DNA of 64,000 nt from an uncultured Lachnospiraceae bacterium (GTDB taxonomy: Bacteria > Bacillota > Clostridia > Lachnospirales > Lachnospiraceae): positions 83,605 through 147,604 of the forward strand of contig CAKRCW010000007.1 in the NCBI GenBank assembly GCA_934309145.1, read 5' to 3'. How positions within the stretch are numbered: position 1 is the stretch's first letter; the number at the start of each line of letters is the position of its first letter. Under the pieces are notes generated by a model, which was given only the letters and a program-made list of their open reading frames with translations, did no database searches and was not told the DNA's origin. The position numbers were made by a program, and so were the translations under genes. This document shows positions 29,088 to 38,579 of the stretch, in pieces.

Positions 29088-29157
29088 GTAAATGTAGTTT
29101 TACCTACGGTTTAGTTCACGAGACATGTGAATTTATTGATTTTAATTGTATTTACGT

Positions 29158-29186
29158 TTGTATTATGAGACAAAATGTTATATAAT
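29158..29186 (+). promoter_or_regulatory. Possible promoter of the membrane diguanylate cyclase
   Basis: A perfect TATAAT (29181-29186) with a weak TTGTAT (29158-29163) 17 bases upstream, about 48 bases before the start codon. Confidence 0.45.
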
Positions 29187-29233
29187 TTTGTTTAATAATT
29201 AATATTTATTAATATCTAGTAAAGGATGTACAC

Positions 29234-30325
29234 ATGAATAATATTATTAAATTGCATGGGGATGAACGAAGAGATTTTTTGTCATCTAAATTCGCATATT
29301 ACAGAAAAATTAATACATATTCAGTTATTCTTGCATGCCTTACATCATGCACATATTTTGTGTCTGATTGTCAGCTTTTTGGAAGATTTGCAAAGGAAAC
29401 CATAATCCCACGTTTCTCTATCCTTATAGCCATGATTATATTTATGCTTATTAATTCAAAAGTTAATGATTACAGAATTATTTCTATTTTATCACATATT
29501 ATTGCCCACGCAATTATGTGGTGTACAATATGGGCTATATACTATCTGCCTGTTAAAACACATGCCAGCGAGGGGTTTATTATAATGCATCTGATATTTA
29601 TAGCGATTGCATTTTCAGCCCCATTTACCTATACTACAATATCTCATATATTGCTTATAGTTGATATACTTGTATCTAATATATTTAACCACTACGAGAA
29701 TCTTGACATTATGTTATCACTCGGTATTCCATGTCTTATTGCAATAACTGCATACAATTATGTGCTTTCATCTTCATATTATGATAATTATATTATAAGA
29801 AAACAGATGGAGAAATCTCTTGTTATAGATCCTCTTACTAATGTTTATAACAGAAATATTCTTAAGGCAATGACAAAGGAGAATAAATTCACATTTGTCC
29901 GTGCTGAGTCAATCAGCGTTATTATGGTTGATATTGATTTCTTCAAGAAGGTAAACGATACATATGGTCACAGCAAAGGTGATATCGTATTAAAATCAGT
30001 TACAACAGTTATACAGAGCTGTACAAGAGGTGGAGATTACACTATCCGCTGGGGAGGTGAAGAATTTATAGTTATAATGCCTAACTGTACTCCTAATGAA
30101 GCTTCAATGGTTGCAGAGAGAATAAGGAAAAAAATTGAGGTATCTGATACATCAGTATGCCCTATCACTGTTTCAATAGGTGTAGCTGGTTACGATAATA
30201 CTAATTATAAAAATTCCATCAATCAGGCTGACAGAGCATTATACGTTGCGAAGCAGACTGGCAGAAATAAGGTTGTCTGCTATAAAAAAGGGACTACAAC
30301 AGACATCCTTACCCAGACCATCTAA
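29234..30325 (+). CDS. Membrane diguanylate cyclase (GGDEF)
   Basis: Makes c-di-GMP from two GTP. About six N-terminal TM helices (residues 25-190) lead to a GGDEF domain (about 200-355). The active-site signature is GGEEF (274-278), a functional variant, and the inhibitory RxxD site is present as RGGD (265-268), so product inhibition is expected. The membrane part has no recognised ligand-binding motif. It is a single plus-strand gene, divergent from the chemoreceptor. Confidence 0.93.
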   Translation: MNNIIKLHGDERRDFLSSKFAYYRKINTYSVILACLTSCTYFVSDCQLFGRFAKETIIPRFSILIAMIIFMLINSKVNDYRIISILSHIIAHAIMWCTIWAIYYLPVKTHASEGFIIMHLIFIAIAFSAPFTYTTISHILLIVDILVSNIFNHYENLDIMLSLGIPCLIAITAYNYVLSSSYYDNYIIRKQMEKSLVIDPLTNVYNRNILKAMTKENKFTFVRAESISVIMVDIDFFKKVNDTYGHSKGDIVLKSVTTVIQSCTRGGDYTIRWGGEEFIVIMPNCTPNEASMVAERIRKKIEVSDTSVCPITVSIGVAGYDNTNYKNSINQADRALYVAKQTGRNKVVCYKKGTTTDILTQTI

Positions 30326-30353
30326 TGGATTTTATTTACCATCTATTATTCTT

Positions 30354-30662
30354 TTATGCCAGAAGCTCAAGCAATGTACTCTTAGGTACTGCCCCTATTG
30401 ATTTTTTATATATTTCACCATCCTTGAATACTATAATCATAGGAATACTCATAACCTTATATTTTATTGCAAGGTCAGGGTTTGCATCTACATCTACCTT
30501 GCATACAGAAATATCGGTTCTCTCTTCTGCAAGTTCCTCAATAATAGATGAAAGCATCTTGCATGGTCCACACCAATCTGCCCAAAAATCAACAAGAACA
30601 AATCCCTTTTTATCAATTACTTCCTGATTAAAATTATCAGTTGTAACATGTTTAACTGCCAT
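30354..30662 (-). CDS. trxA: Thioredoxin
   Basis: Small disulfide reductase of the cytosol. The canonical WCGPC active site is at residues 30-34 and the cis-Pro loop (MSIPM) near 74. Length 102 is typical. AAGGAGG precedes the ATG. It lies 69 bases after the GTPase-nuclease gene on the same strand and may share its transcript. trxB is not in the window. Confidence 0.96.
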   Translation of the reverse strand: MAVKHVTTDNFNQEVIDKKGFVLVDFWADWCGPCKMLSSIIEELAEERTDISVCKVDVDANPDLAIKYKVMSIPMIIVFKDGEIYKKSIGAVPKSTLLELLA

Positions 30663-30731
30663 ATTACATAATCCTCCTTTGGTCGTATATTAATTTATTT
30701 TATACATAATTGTATTCTCTATACAGTATAC

Positions 30732-33272
30732 TTACAGATTATACTCTTCCCTAAGCTTAGTAAACTCTTCAGACATAATACCGGCAAACTCTCTCGACGA
30801 TATAATTTTTGCATTTGCACCTCTTACTATACGCTGTATCATGCCATCGGAGGTCACGACTGTTATCGCATATTTTTCTATGTTCACATGTGTAAAATGC
30901 TCTATAAACGCATCAGCAGTCTCATTTTCCTTAGTATGAATCACCTTTATATTATCGATTATACAATCGCTACCCGGATTGCTTTTAACCTTATAACCAT
31001 CAAATATAAGCATAATATCAAGACCGGTTATCCCCTGATAATTAGATAACAAATGAATAAGCCTGTCCTTTGCAGAATCAATGTTGTCTTTTGCAAGCTC
31101 ACTTAAGCTGTCCCAAGCAAATATGACATTATATCCGTCAACCATGAGAAGCTTCTTTCTGTTACTACTGTATGTTTTTATATTTCGGTATGACTCAATT
31201 ATGGTGCTTTTTTTCTTATAATGATTATGCTTATCCTGTCTCACATTAGCAGAGAAGGTTCTATTAAGTATCTCATCTATCTCCTCAAGGTCTATTGTGT
31301 AATCGAACTCACTTTTTCTTATATTATCCGGCTTATATTCCTGCATATCAGAGGTCTCACCCTCATCCATGACATGCATATAATCATATACCTCATACCA
31401 CGGAACCACGAAACCGGAACCATGAGCACAGAACACTGAAGATGACGGATTGCTTATGTCCTCATCAGGATTATAATTCTTCTCAGCAATCACCTCATCC
31501 TGATTATGACATCGGTCATATCCTCCAAATGATACCGTCATGCTTCCCAGACCATGTGTATACGCATTTAGATTAATCTGATAATCTCTCATGGTGTATA
31601 CCGGACCATATCCATTTATAAATGCCTTATCTCCGTTTATCTCCGGAACGGAAATCTTTGCATGCATTGTGTCCATATCAGTCATTACTCTTCCGACCAT
31701 ATCAGAAGGAATCTCTATCGTAAAGTTATAATATGGTTCAAGAAGCACGCACTCAGCCATCATAAGTCCCTGACGTATGGCACGATAGGTTGCCTGTCTG
31801 AAATCCCCGCCCTCTGTATGCTTCTGATGAGCCCTTCCATTAATAAGGGTAATTTTCATATCTGTTATATTAGAGCCGGTAAGCACTCCCTTATGATTCT
31901 TTTCTCTTATATGCGTAACAATGAGTCTCTGCCAGTTTTTGTCAAGTATATCCTCACTACAATCAGTTTCTACAACTATTCCACTTCCCATCTCTCCAGG
32001 CTCAAGCTTTAGATGAACCTCCGCATAATGCCTGAGCGGTTCAAAATGTCCTACACCAATAACAGCAGATGTAATAGTTTCCTTATATGTTATAGTTCCC
32101 TTATCAAACGAAGGCTTAAATCCGAGACGCTCCTGTATGAGACATGTGACTATTTCAAGCTGTACCTGTCCCATAATCTTTATTGATATTTCCTCTGTGT
32201 GCTCATCCCAACCAGCACTTAATTCAGGTAATTCTTCCTCTAACTTCTTGATATCCGGATAAATTGCTCTTTGATTCACAATATCAGGTACAATCAACCT
32301 GTAACTTATAACAGGCTCTATAAGCTTCATTGAATTACCTATGTCATTTCCGACTCCCTGACCGGCAATGGTATTCTCAAGTCCTTTCACAGCACATATA
32401 ATACCTGCACCAACAGATTCCGGACATTCATATTTGTCACCGGAATACACTCTGATCTGTGTAACCTTCTCATCACCAATTATATCCCTGACTTTAAGAC
32501 ATCCACCTGTAATTCTCATATAGGTAAGTCTGCTACCATCAGTATCACGTGATATTTTGTATACACGAGCTGAAAACTCATCACCAAAAGCCGCCTCAAC
32601 TGTAAATGTATCAATCACATATAGAAGTTTTTCTATTCCCTGCATCCTCAGTGCCGCTCCAAATATACATGGATATATTAATCTATTTTTAATTAAATCA
32701 GCAACATCGCTGTCACATAACTTAGTGTTTTCAAGGTAAGTATTTAATACAGTCTCATCACCTGAGGCTACAGCAATATCTTCATAAATTTTCGATGATA
32801 TATCTGAAAAATCAATAATAGAGTCAGATAATTCATTTTTAAGTGCATTCATAATAACATTCTTATCATTATCCGGCTGATCCATTTTGTTGACAAATAT
32901 AATACATGGTATATTATACTGCTTAAGCAGCCTCCATAAGGTTCTTGTATGTCCCTGCACACCGTCAGTTGCACTTATAACAAGAACAGCGTAATCTAAA
33001 ACCTGTAAAGTTCTCTCCATCTCAGCAGAAAAATCGACATGCCCCGGAGTATCAAGCAATGTAACATGGGTGTTATCCATATCAAAGCATACCTGCTTAG
33101 AAAATATAGTTATTCCTCTGGCACGCTCGAAGCCGTTGCTGTCAAGCACAGTATTCTTATCGTCCACTCTGCCCATGGTTCGTATAACCCCTGTCTTATA
33201 TAAAATTGCCTCAGATAGTGTGGTCTTGCCCGCGTCAACATGTGCAAGCACACCCATAACTATATTCTTCAT
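30732..33272 (-). CDS. EF-G/TetM-like translational GTPase fused to a YacP/Rae1-like NYN nuclease domain
   Basis: Residues 1 to about 650 form a ribosomal-protection-type GTPase: G1 AHVDAGKTT, G3 DTPGH, G4 NKMD, then domains II-V with a domain IV stretch (SFGGYDRCHNQ). After a linker, residues about 706-846 are a NYN/PIN-like domain resembling YacP (Rae1), with the early acidic MVDGYNVIFAW motif and VVTSDG. Rae1 of B. subtilis cleaves mRNA in the ribosomal A site, the same site that EF-G and TetM domain IV enter, so the fusion suggests a factor that docks on a ribosome and cuts its mRNA. That role is inference. A tetracycline-protection role is not established by similarity. Length is 846. 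Confidence 0.85.
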   Translation of the reverse strand: MKNIVMGVLAHVDAGKTTLSEAILYKTGVIRTMGRVDDKNTVLDSNGFERARGITIFSKQVCFDMDNTHVTLLDTPGHVDFSAEMERTLQVLDYAVLVISATDGVQGHTRTLWRLLKQYNIPCIIFVNKMDQPDNDKNVIMNALKNELSDSIIDFSDISSKIYEDIAVASGDETVLNTYLENTKLCDSDVADLIKNRLIYPCIFGAALRMQGIEKLLYVIDTFTVEAAFGDEFSARVYKISRDTDGSRLTYMRITGGCLKVRDIIGDEKVTQIRVYSGDKYECPESVGAGIICAVKGLENTIAGQGVGNDIGNSMKLIEPVISYRLIVPDIVNQRAIYPDIKKLEEELPELSAGWDEHTEEISIKIMGQVQLEIVTCLIQERLGFKPSFDKGTITYKETITSAVIGVGHFEPLRHYAEVHLKLEPGEMGSGIVVETDCSEDILDKNWQRLIVTHIREKNHKGVLTGSNITDMKITLINGRAHQKHTEGGDFRQATYRAIRQGLMMAECVLLEPYYNFTIEIPSDMVGRVMTDMDTMHAKISVPEINGDKAFINGYGPVYTMRDYQINLNAYTHGLGSMTVSFGGYDRCHNQDEVIAEKNYNPDEDISNPSSSVFCAHGSGFVVPWYEVYDYMHVMDEGETSDMQEYKPDNIRKSEFDYTIDLEEIDEILNRTFSANVRQDKHNHYKKKSTIIESYRNIKTYSSNRKKLLMVDGYNVIFAWDSLSELAKDNIDSAKDRLIHLLSNYQGITGLDIMLIFDGYKVKSNPGSDCIIDNIKVIHTKENETADAFIEHFTHVNIEKYAITVVTSDGMIQRIVRGANAKIISSREFAGIMSEEFTKLREEYNL

Positions 33273-33314
33273 AGGTCATTATCTCTTCTTATCTATAATA
33301 TTTTATCAATCTAT

Positions 33315-33343
33315 ATTTTATTATCATAATAACCTTTTTTCAA
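33315..33343 (-). promoter_or_regulatory. Sigma-A-type promoter of the GTPase-nuclease gene
   Basis: TTGAAA (33338-33343), 17-base spacer, TAAAAT (33315-33320) on the minus strand, about 45 bases before the ATG. No leader peptide or attenuator of the tet(M) type is visible. Confidence 0.5.
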
Positions 33344-33351
33344 GTGATTAG

Positions 33352-33380
33352 TTGATTTTTTGACATTATTGGGATATTAT
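33352..33380 (+). promoter_or_regulatory. Possible promoter of the PAS-GAF-GGDEF gene
   Basis: TTGATT (33352-33357), 17-base spacer, TATTAT (33375-33380). It lies back to back with the minus-strand promoter. Confidence 0.42.
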
Positions 33381-33435
33381 ATTGGGGTAATCTGATAACT
33401 ATACATTTATAATATTAATCAGGGACGTACATACC

Positions 33436-34773
33436 ATGGAGAAAATATGGAATTTTTTTGACAATTTGAACGAGGTTGTTTATGCAAGTGATATAGATAC
33501 TAACGAGCTTGTATTTATGAACAAAAAAGCTCTTAAAATATATGGTTTTAATTCTGTAAGTGAGGTTATCGGCAAAAAATGTTTTGAGATAATCAGAGGC
33601 TCAAGTACAAGCTGTGCTATGTGTAACAATCACGAGCTTAAATCTGGCTATTTCAAGGAATGGCAATCCTACAATCCCGTCTTGAATAAATACTACCTAA
33701 TTAAAAATACTCTTATAGAAAATGATGGGCACAGATACAGACTAGAGATATCTATAGATATAAGTTCACAGAATATTCAAGCTGGATTGATTGATAACTA
33801 CAAGAATTTAGAGACATTGGTAAACGAAGGAATGAGACTTGCGCTTAGTGAGCCTGATCCTGATAAGTCTATCAATATAATTCTTGAATATCTTGGCAAG
33901 GCACTCCATGGCGAAAGGACTTATATATTTGAGAGAAACATCAGAGGCAATGATGATAATACATATGAATGGGTTGCAAGTGGTATAACTGCTGAGAAGG
34001 ATAACTTGCAGGATGTACCTGCCAAGGTTTGTGCAAATTGGTACAAAAATTTCAGTATCAATAAGAATATTATTATTGAGGATTTGGAGAATATAAGAGA
34101 AAAAGATCCTCTTCAATATGATAATCTTAAAAGACAAAGCATACACTCTCTTGTCGTCGTGCCATTATATGATGATCAGAAGATTATAGGCTTTTATGGT
34201 GTTGACAATCCAACCGTCAAATCACTCAACTACGCCTCTAATATGCTACAAATTACAGGTCATTTTATGATATCATCACTCAAGAGACGTAATCTTATGC
34301 ACCAGCTTGAGCATATGAGCTACTACGACCAGTTAACTGGATTTGGAAATCGTTATGCAGTAAATAAATATGTCTCAGAGCTTCAGCCAACAGACAGTTT
34401 TGGCCTTGTCTATTGTGATATAACAGGACTTAAACATATAAATGATTCCGAAGGACACGCCGCTGGTGACCGGTTTATACAGAATGCCTGCAGCAGCTTA
34501 AAACGTGTTTTTGGTCATAATGGTCTGTTCCGTATTGGCGGAGACGAATTTATTGTTATTTGCACAGGTACCTCTCATGAAGCCTTTCTTAAATCCATTG
34601 ACACATTAAAGACTGACATGGATGAGCATTCAGTATGTATGGCTGTAGGTTACATATGGCAGGATAACACACCTTCCAATATCGATAAGCTTTTAAGTGA
34701 GTCTGAAAGGCTCATGTATATCGATAAGGACGCATATTACAGCAAACATAATATAGAAAGAAGAAAATACTAA
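33436..34773 (+). CDS. Cytosolic PAS-GAF-GGDEF diguanylate cyclase
   Basis: Soluble c-di-GMP synthase. Residues about 5-110 form a PAS-like sensor (NEVVYASDIDTNELVFMN), including a CAMC pair that could bind metal or sense redox. Residues about 125-285 are a GAF domain, and 290-440 a GGDEF domain with a canonical GGDEF at 368-372. The RxxD inhibitory site is absent (FGHN at that position), so it should lack the product inhibition expected of the other cyclase in this window. It ends one base from the convergent S8 protease gene. Confidence 0.92.
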   Translation: MEKIWNFFDNLNEVVYASDIDTNELVFMNKKALKIYGFNSVSEVIGKKCFEIIRGSSTSCAMCNNHELKSGYFKEWQSYNPVLNKYYLIKNTLIENDGHRYRLEISIDISSQNIQAGLIDNYKNLETLVNEGMRLALSEPDPDKSINIILEYLGKALHGERTYIFERNIRGNDDNTYEWVASGITAEKDNLQDVPAKVCANWYKNFSINKNIIIEDLENIREKDPLQYDNLKRQSIHSLVVVPLYDDQKIIGFYGVDNPTVKSLNYASNMLQITGHFMISSLKRRNLMHQLEHMSYYDQLTGFGNRYAVNKYVSELQPTDSFGLVYCDITGLKHINDSEGHAAGDRFIQNACSSLKRVFGHNGLFRIGGDEFIVICTGTSHEAFLKSIDTLKTDMDEHSVCMAVGYIWQDNTPSNIDKLLSESERLMYIDKDAYYSKHNIERRKY

Positions 34774-34774
34774 G

Positions 34775-36571
34775 CTACGGAAAACTGTCTCTTACACAGA
34801 GTGCACCATATCCTAGCATTTCATTGGGCAGATCATTATAAGTGGGCAGTCTTTTTGCACCCTTTATAAGATATGCCCTTATTTTTTCTCCATATAGATA
34901 TAAATCATTTTCGTTTACAATCCCCCACTGCATTAACATGGCACATGCAGAGGCAACAAATGGCGTTGCGAATGAAGTTCCGGATACATATGTATATCCA
35001 CCACCAGAGACTGGCACATCTATATTAACTCCCGGAGCTACGATATCGGGTTTTATTATCCCATCTGCATTATATCCCCTTCCTGAAAACGGAGCATAGG
35101 TTAATGTATTCTGGTTATATGCACCGACGCTTATCACACCTCTTGCACTTGAGGGAATTGTGAGAGTAACATCAGCCACCGGTCTTAGAAAATGAACATC
35201 CGTACTTGTACTTGCAGCAACCGGAAGCCAGATATCAACAATTCCATTTGAAATATTTCTACCTCTAAGCCTGATGGTCCAGATTCCCTCTCTTATATAC
35301 GAACCATCAGGTATAAGGGCAATATAAGTTTCCCTGTTTCGATTTATAGGTGTAGGGTATCCGTTTATAATCTGTATATTCATATCATAAAGTCTGTATG
35401 TAATGACCTCCTGATAGCCCGAAAATGGACCGAGCACCGTTCCTTCAGGTGTTATAAGTGATATATCTATATTATCCAGATAACTCTGCCATACCTGTAT
35501 GTTTATTCCTGTCGTATATTCAGGCACAAGGACTTCAACATCGCTTATACGATTATCATCAACAAATATTCTTGTATGCCTGCCTGTATTCCCATCATTT
35601 CCAGTCCCAACTGCTATCGATAATTTGCTCTTTCCTGATAGAGAACTTATATAATGCTCCAGTACAGAATTGCCATCATGACTTCCATAATTGTTACCAA
35701 AGCTTAAATTAATCACATGAGGCAGATTGTATAATGTCGCATATCTCACAGCGTAATCTATTGCCAGCATAAGAGATGTTGTCCTCGGATATGCGTCTTC
35801 TGCATCAGGATTAAGTTTAACAATAAGCAAATCTGCCTCAGGAACACATGTGGCAATTATTCCGCCTACCGCTGTCCCATGTCCACTGCTATCCCTTGTG
35901 TTAACAACATTTATATTGTCATTTGCAATGTCTCTTAATATATCATTTATATCCTGTCTCGTATATACCCCTGAATTATCATTATATTTAAGGCTCTGAT
36001 CCCACAGATTAAGTATTCTTGTGTTACCATTTATATCAATAAACTCTGGATGTGTAATATCTATTCCGGAATCTATTACAGATACCAGAACTCCCTTCCC
36101 TAACAGATTCACTTCCTGTCTTCTTGAAAATTCCATACATGACTGCACAAAGCCCTGAATATATCCATATCTAACATTATTATATATAAAATCATTTTTA
36201 GCTGAGTATACGTTTGAAATACGTCTATTTTCCATATTTTCATCTTCAAAACTATTACTTACATGATTTAATTTTTCAACATAAATCTTCTTAGGCTTTT
36301 CTATAAATATAATATCAGGATGCCTCGTTAAGTTATTTATACGTTCCTGTCTTATCTCTATAATTGCATATCCATTTAACAATTCATTATAAGTAAATCC
36401 AATCTCATTACTTATTGCTTCAAGGTTACCTGTATATATTATTATAAGCTCCCAGTTATTAAAGTTCTCATTATATCCAACATTCAGATCCATAGAATTA
36501 ACCCTTTCACTGTAAGGTATCTGTAATGCAAGGGAAAATTCAGTACTAAGCTTTGTTTCGTCCAGATTCAT
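34775..36571 (-). CDS. Subtilisin-like S8 protease, clostridial Csp-like
   Basis: Serine protease of the subtilase family related to the Csp germination proteases. An N-terminal prodomain-like region (about residues 1-110) is followed by the catalytic domain with Asp167 (VIDSG), His231 (GHGTAVGG) and Ser533 (GTSFATP). As in CspB, a jelly-roll-like insert of about 150 residues lies between His and Ser. The triad is intact, so it should be active. No signal peptide is seen. It is divergent from spoIIGA, which hints at a sporulation or germination link, but subtilases of this type are also found in non-sporing Lachnospiraceae. Confidence 0.87.
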   Translation of the reverse strand: MNLDETKLSTEFSLALQIPYSERVNSMDLNVGYNENFNNWELIIIYTGNLEAISNEIGFTYNELLNGYAIIEIRQERINNLTRHPDIIFIEKPKKIYVEKLNHVSNSFEDENMENRRISNVYSAKNDFIYNNVRYGYIQGFVQSCMEFSRRQEVNLLGKGVLVSVIDSGIDITHPEFIDINGNTRILNLWDQSLKYNDNSGVYTRQDINDILRDIANDNINVVNTRDSSGHGTAVGGIIATCVPEADLLIVKLNPDAEDAYPRTTSLMLAIDYAVRYATLYNLPHVINLSFGNNYGSHDGNSVLEHYISSLSGKSKLSIAVGTGNDGNTGRHTRIFVDDNRISDVEVLVPEYTTGINIQVWQSYLDNIDISLITPEGTVLGPFSGYQEVITYRLYDMNIQIINGYPTPINRNRETYIALIPDGSYIREGIWTIRLRGRNISNGIVDIWLPVAASTSTDVHFLRPVADVTLTIPSSARGVISVGAYNQNTLTYAPFSGRGYNADGIIKPDIVAPGVNIDVPVSGGGYTYVSGTSFATPFVASACAMLMQWGIVNENDLYLYGEKIRAYLIKGAKRLPTYNDLPNEMLGYGALCVRDSFP

Positions 36572-36625
36572 TATATCCTCCGATAAATTTACATTATTAA
36601 CAAAAAATCAACATATCCACACTGT

Positions 36626-36667
36626 TTTGTCAAATTTATTTTATATTTATCGAATATAGCTGTCGAT
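36626..36667 (+). promoter_or_regulatory. Candidate Spo0A boxes upstream of spoIIGA
   Basis: TTTGTCAAA (36626-36634) and TGTCGAT (36661-36667) resemble the 0A box TTTGTCRAA. spoIIGA is a direct Spo0A target in studied spore formers. The first match could equally be a TTGACA element on the other strand for the protease gene. Confidence 0.45.
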
Positions 36668-36762
36668 TTACCATTAAAATATTCGAAATTCTCCTACATT
36701 AAACGACGTGTTTTTCAAGTCTGAGAGGCTATAATCATGTTCATAAATCAGGGGAGGTGAAG

Positions 36763-37632
36763 ATGACTTATACAGTATATGCAGATGTCATGCTTGGCTT
36801 TAACATTTTAATTAATTTTGTAGTCTTATCTACAGCTACATATATTATGAATAGAAAAATAAGCTTTAAAAGAATAGCTATATTTTCAGTCATAACAGCA
36901 GTAATTACCGTATCAGAATATATATTATTACTTAATAAAAGTCGTATATTACATCTGATATTATATGCGGTTATATATTTTTTTATGACTAATCTATATT
37001 TTAAAGCTGCAAATATCAAAAACAAGCTTATAAACAGCTGTATAATATGTTTTATATTTTTCTATTTATATGGAGCTGTACAATTAACCATAAAATCTAA
37101 TACAGGTAAGCTGGCACAGATATCTGCCTGCATGGTGATTGCAACCATTTTACTTACAAAAGTAATATGCCGCATAAAATATACAAAAACAATACAGCTT
37201 AGTACATATAAGATACAGCTAACCTTAAATGACAAAATTATTAGTTGTGTCGGATATGCTGATTCTGGAAATGTTCTAAAGGATTACAACGGAATGCCTG
37301 TAATAATAATTGATTATATGTATGCTAAAAAACTTTTTAATAAAGAGTGCTACAGACTGATTGATGATTATAACAGAGGCGGTAACTTTGATTATGAACA
37401 TTTTTATAAGTTAAGCAATACGGTTGTCACACCACTGCCCTATCAGACCATTACAGATGACTTTGCCATTATGCCAACTTTTAAATTGACATCACTAATG
37501 TTTTCAGATAATAACCAATGTATAAATGAGGTGACGGCAGGCATAAGTAAATACCATTTTATGAATAATGAATATCAGGTTTTATTAAATAATGAATTAA
37601 AACCAATTAGAGAGGAGAATTCAAATGATTAG
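36763..37632 (+). CDS. spoIIGA: Sigma-E processing protease SpoIIGA
   Basis: Membrane aspartic protease that cleaves pro-sigma-E in the mother cell. Five N-terminal TM helices (about residues 5-150) precede a protease domain with the catalytic ADSGN motif (Asp167), matching the family's D(S/T)G. Length of about 289 is normal. GGGGAGG sets the ATG at 36763; the GTG two codons earlier overlaps that site. It overlaps sigE by eight bases. Confidence 0.95.
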   Translation: MTYTVYADVMLGFNILINFVVLSTATYIMNRKISFKRIAIFSVITAVITVSEYILLLNKSRILHLILYAVIYFFMTNLYFKAANIKNKLINSCIICFIFFYLYGAVQLTIKSNTGKLAQISACMVIATILLTKVICRIKYTKTIQLSTYKIQLTLNDKIISCVGYADSGNVLKDYNGMPVIIIDYMYAKKLFNKECYRLIDDYNRGGNFDYEHFYKLSNTVVTPLPYQTITDDFAIMPTFKLTSLMFSDNNQCINEVTAGISKYHFMNNEYQVLLNNELKPIREENSND

Positions 37633-38353
37633 TGTTGTTAGCAATAACAAAATTAGGTTCAATGTAAAAAGTATAGCAAACTACCTTATATTTCCTAAAA
37701 ATGAAGTGCATTACATAGGCGGTGCTGAAATTCTACCTGCACCATTATCCCCTGATGAGGAAGCCTTAATGCTTGAAAAACTCTGCAACGATGATACTCA
37801 GATAAAGAGAACTCTCATAGAGCATAACTTAAGACTTGTAGTATACATAGCAAAAAAATTTGACAATACAGGAGTTGGTGTTGAAGACTTAATATCCATA
37901 GGAACAATCGGCTTAATAAAAGCCATAAATACATTCAAAACAGACAAAAATATAAAGCTTGCTACTTACGCAAGCCGTTGTATTGAAAATGAAATCCTGA
38001 TGCATTTGCGAAGAAGCTCAAGAACAAAGGCTGAGGTATCAATAGATGAGCCATTAAATGTAGATTGGGATGGAAATGAACTTTTATTGTCAGATATACT
38101 CGGCACAGATGATGATATGGTCTATAAGGATATCGAAGATGAAATAGATAGAAATCTATTAGAGCAGGCTATGACCATACTCTCTGACAGAGAAAGAACA
38201 ATCATAGAGCTGAGATTTGGAATAGGCCATGATGATGAGGAAATGACACAGAAGGAAGTTGCTGATTTACTTGGAATATCCCAATCTTATATATCAAGGC
38301 TTGAGAAAAAAATAATCAAACGTTTAAAAAAAGAGATGCTTCGTCTTGGATAA
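37625..38353 (+). CDS. sigE: Sporulation sigma factor SigE
   Basis: Mother-cell sigma factor made as an inactive precursor. It has an N-terminal pro-region with the cleavage-site segment [13 protein letters not shown] (about residues 31-43), sigma region 2 ([36 protein letters not shown]) and region 4 with a helix-turn-helix ([20 protein letters not shown]). Length 242 is normal. In most clostridia sigG follows; here a terminator and a minus-strand tRNA follow instead. Confidence 0.97.
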   Translation: MISVVSNNKIRFNVKSIANYLIFPKNEVHYIGGAEILPAPLSPDEEALMLEKLCNDDTQIKRTLIEHNLRLVVYIAKKFDNTGVGVEDLISIGTIGLIKAINTFKTDKNIKLATYASRCIENEILMHLRRSSRTKAEVSIDEPLNVDWDGNELLLSDILGTDDDMVYKDIEDEIDRNLLEQAMTILSDRERTIIELRFGIGHDDEEMTQKEVADLLGISQSYISRLEKKIIKRLKKEMLRLG

Positions 38354-38396
38354 AATATAAAGAATATGGCACAGCTTTATATCCATGAAAATATAA

Positions 38397-38438
38397 AAAT
38401 CGCTACAATGTGTCATATACAACACATTGTAGCGATTT
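38397..38438 (-). terminator. Bidirectional terminator between sigE and tRNA-Leu
   Basis: A perfect 16-bp stem (38397-38412 with 38423-38438) around a 10-base loop. On the minus strand it is followed by TTTTTATATTTT, ending tRNA-Leu. On the plus strand it closes sigE, with a weaker T run. Confidence 0.85.
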
Positions 38439-38454
38439 CTGATTAATAATATAA

Positions 38455-38538
38455 TGCCGGTGGCGGGACTTGAACCCGCACGACGTTGCCGCCAACAGAT
38501 TTTGAGTCTGCCTCGTCTGCCAATTCCGACACACCGGC
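38455..38538 (-). tRNA. tRNA-Leu, anticodon CAA
   Basis: An 84-base class II tRNA: acceptor GCCGGTG pairs with CACCGGC plus discriminator A; the anticodon loop CTCAAAA gives anticodon CAA (reads UUG); a long variable arm and the T-loop GGTTCAAGTCC are present. The CCA end is not encoded. It has its own promoter and terminator. Confidence 0.95.
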
Positions 38539-38550
38539 TCAACAAAAAAG

Positions 38551-38579
38551 ATTATATCAGTATATCTATATTTTGTCAA
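38551..38579 (-). promoter_or_regulatory. Consensus promoter of tRNA-Leu
   Basis: TTGACA (38574-38579), 17-base spacer, TGATATAAT with a perfect extended -10 (38551-38556). It overlaps the sortase stop codon. A fully consensus element fits a stable-RNA gene. Confidence 0.85.

Noticed and set aside
29114..29130. Short inverted repeat TTCAC…GTGAA between the chemoreceptor and GGDEF genes
   Set aside because: Five-base arms are too short to separate from chance in AT-rich DNA.
30732..33272. Tetracycline resistance gene
   Set aside because: The GTPase resembles TetM/TetO, but the NYN fusion, lack of a tet(M)-type leader and core-genome setting do not support a mobile resistance determinant.
36621..36634. 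TTGACA on the minus strand as the S8 protease promoter
   Set aside because: No -10 at 16-18 bases; the same bases match a Spo0A box for spoIIGA on the other strand better.
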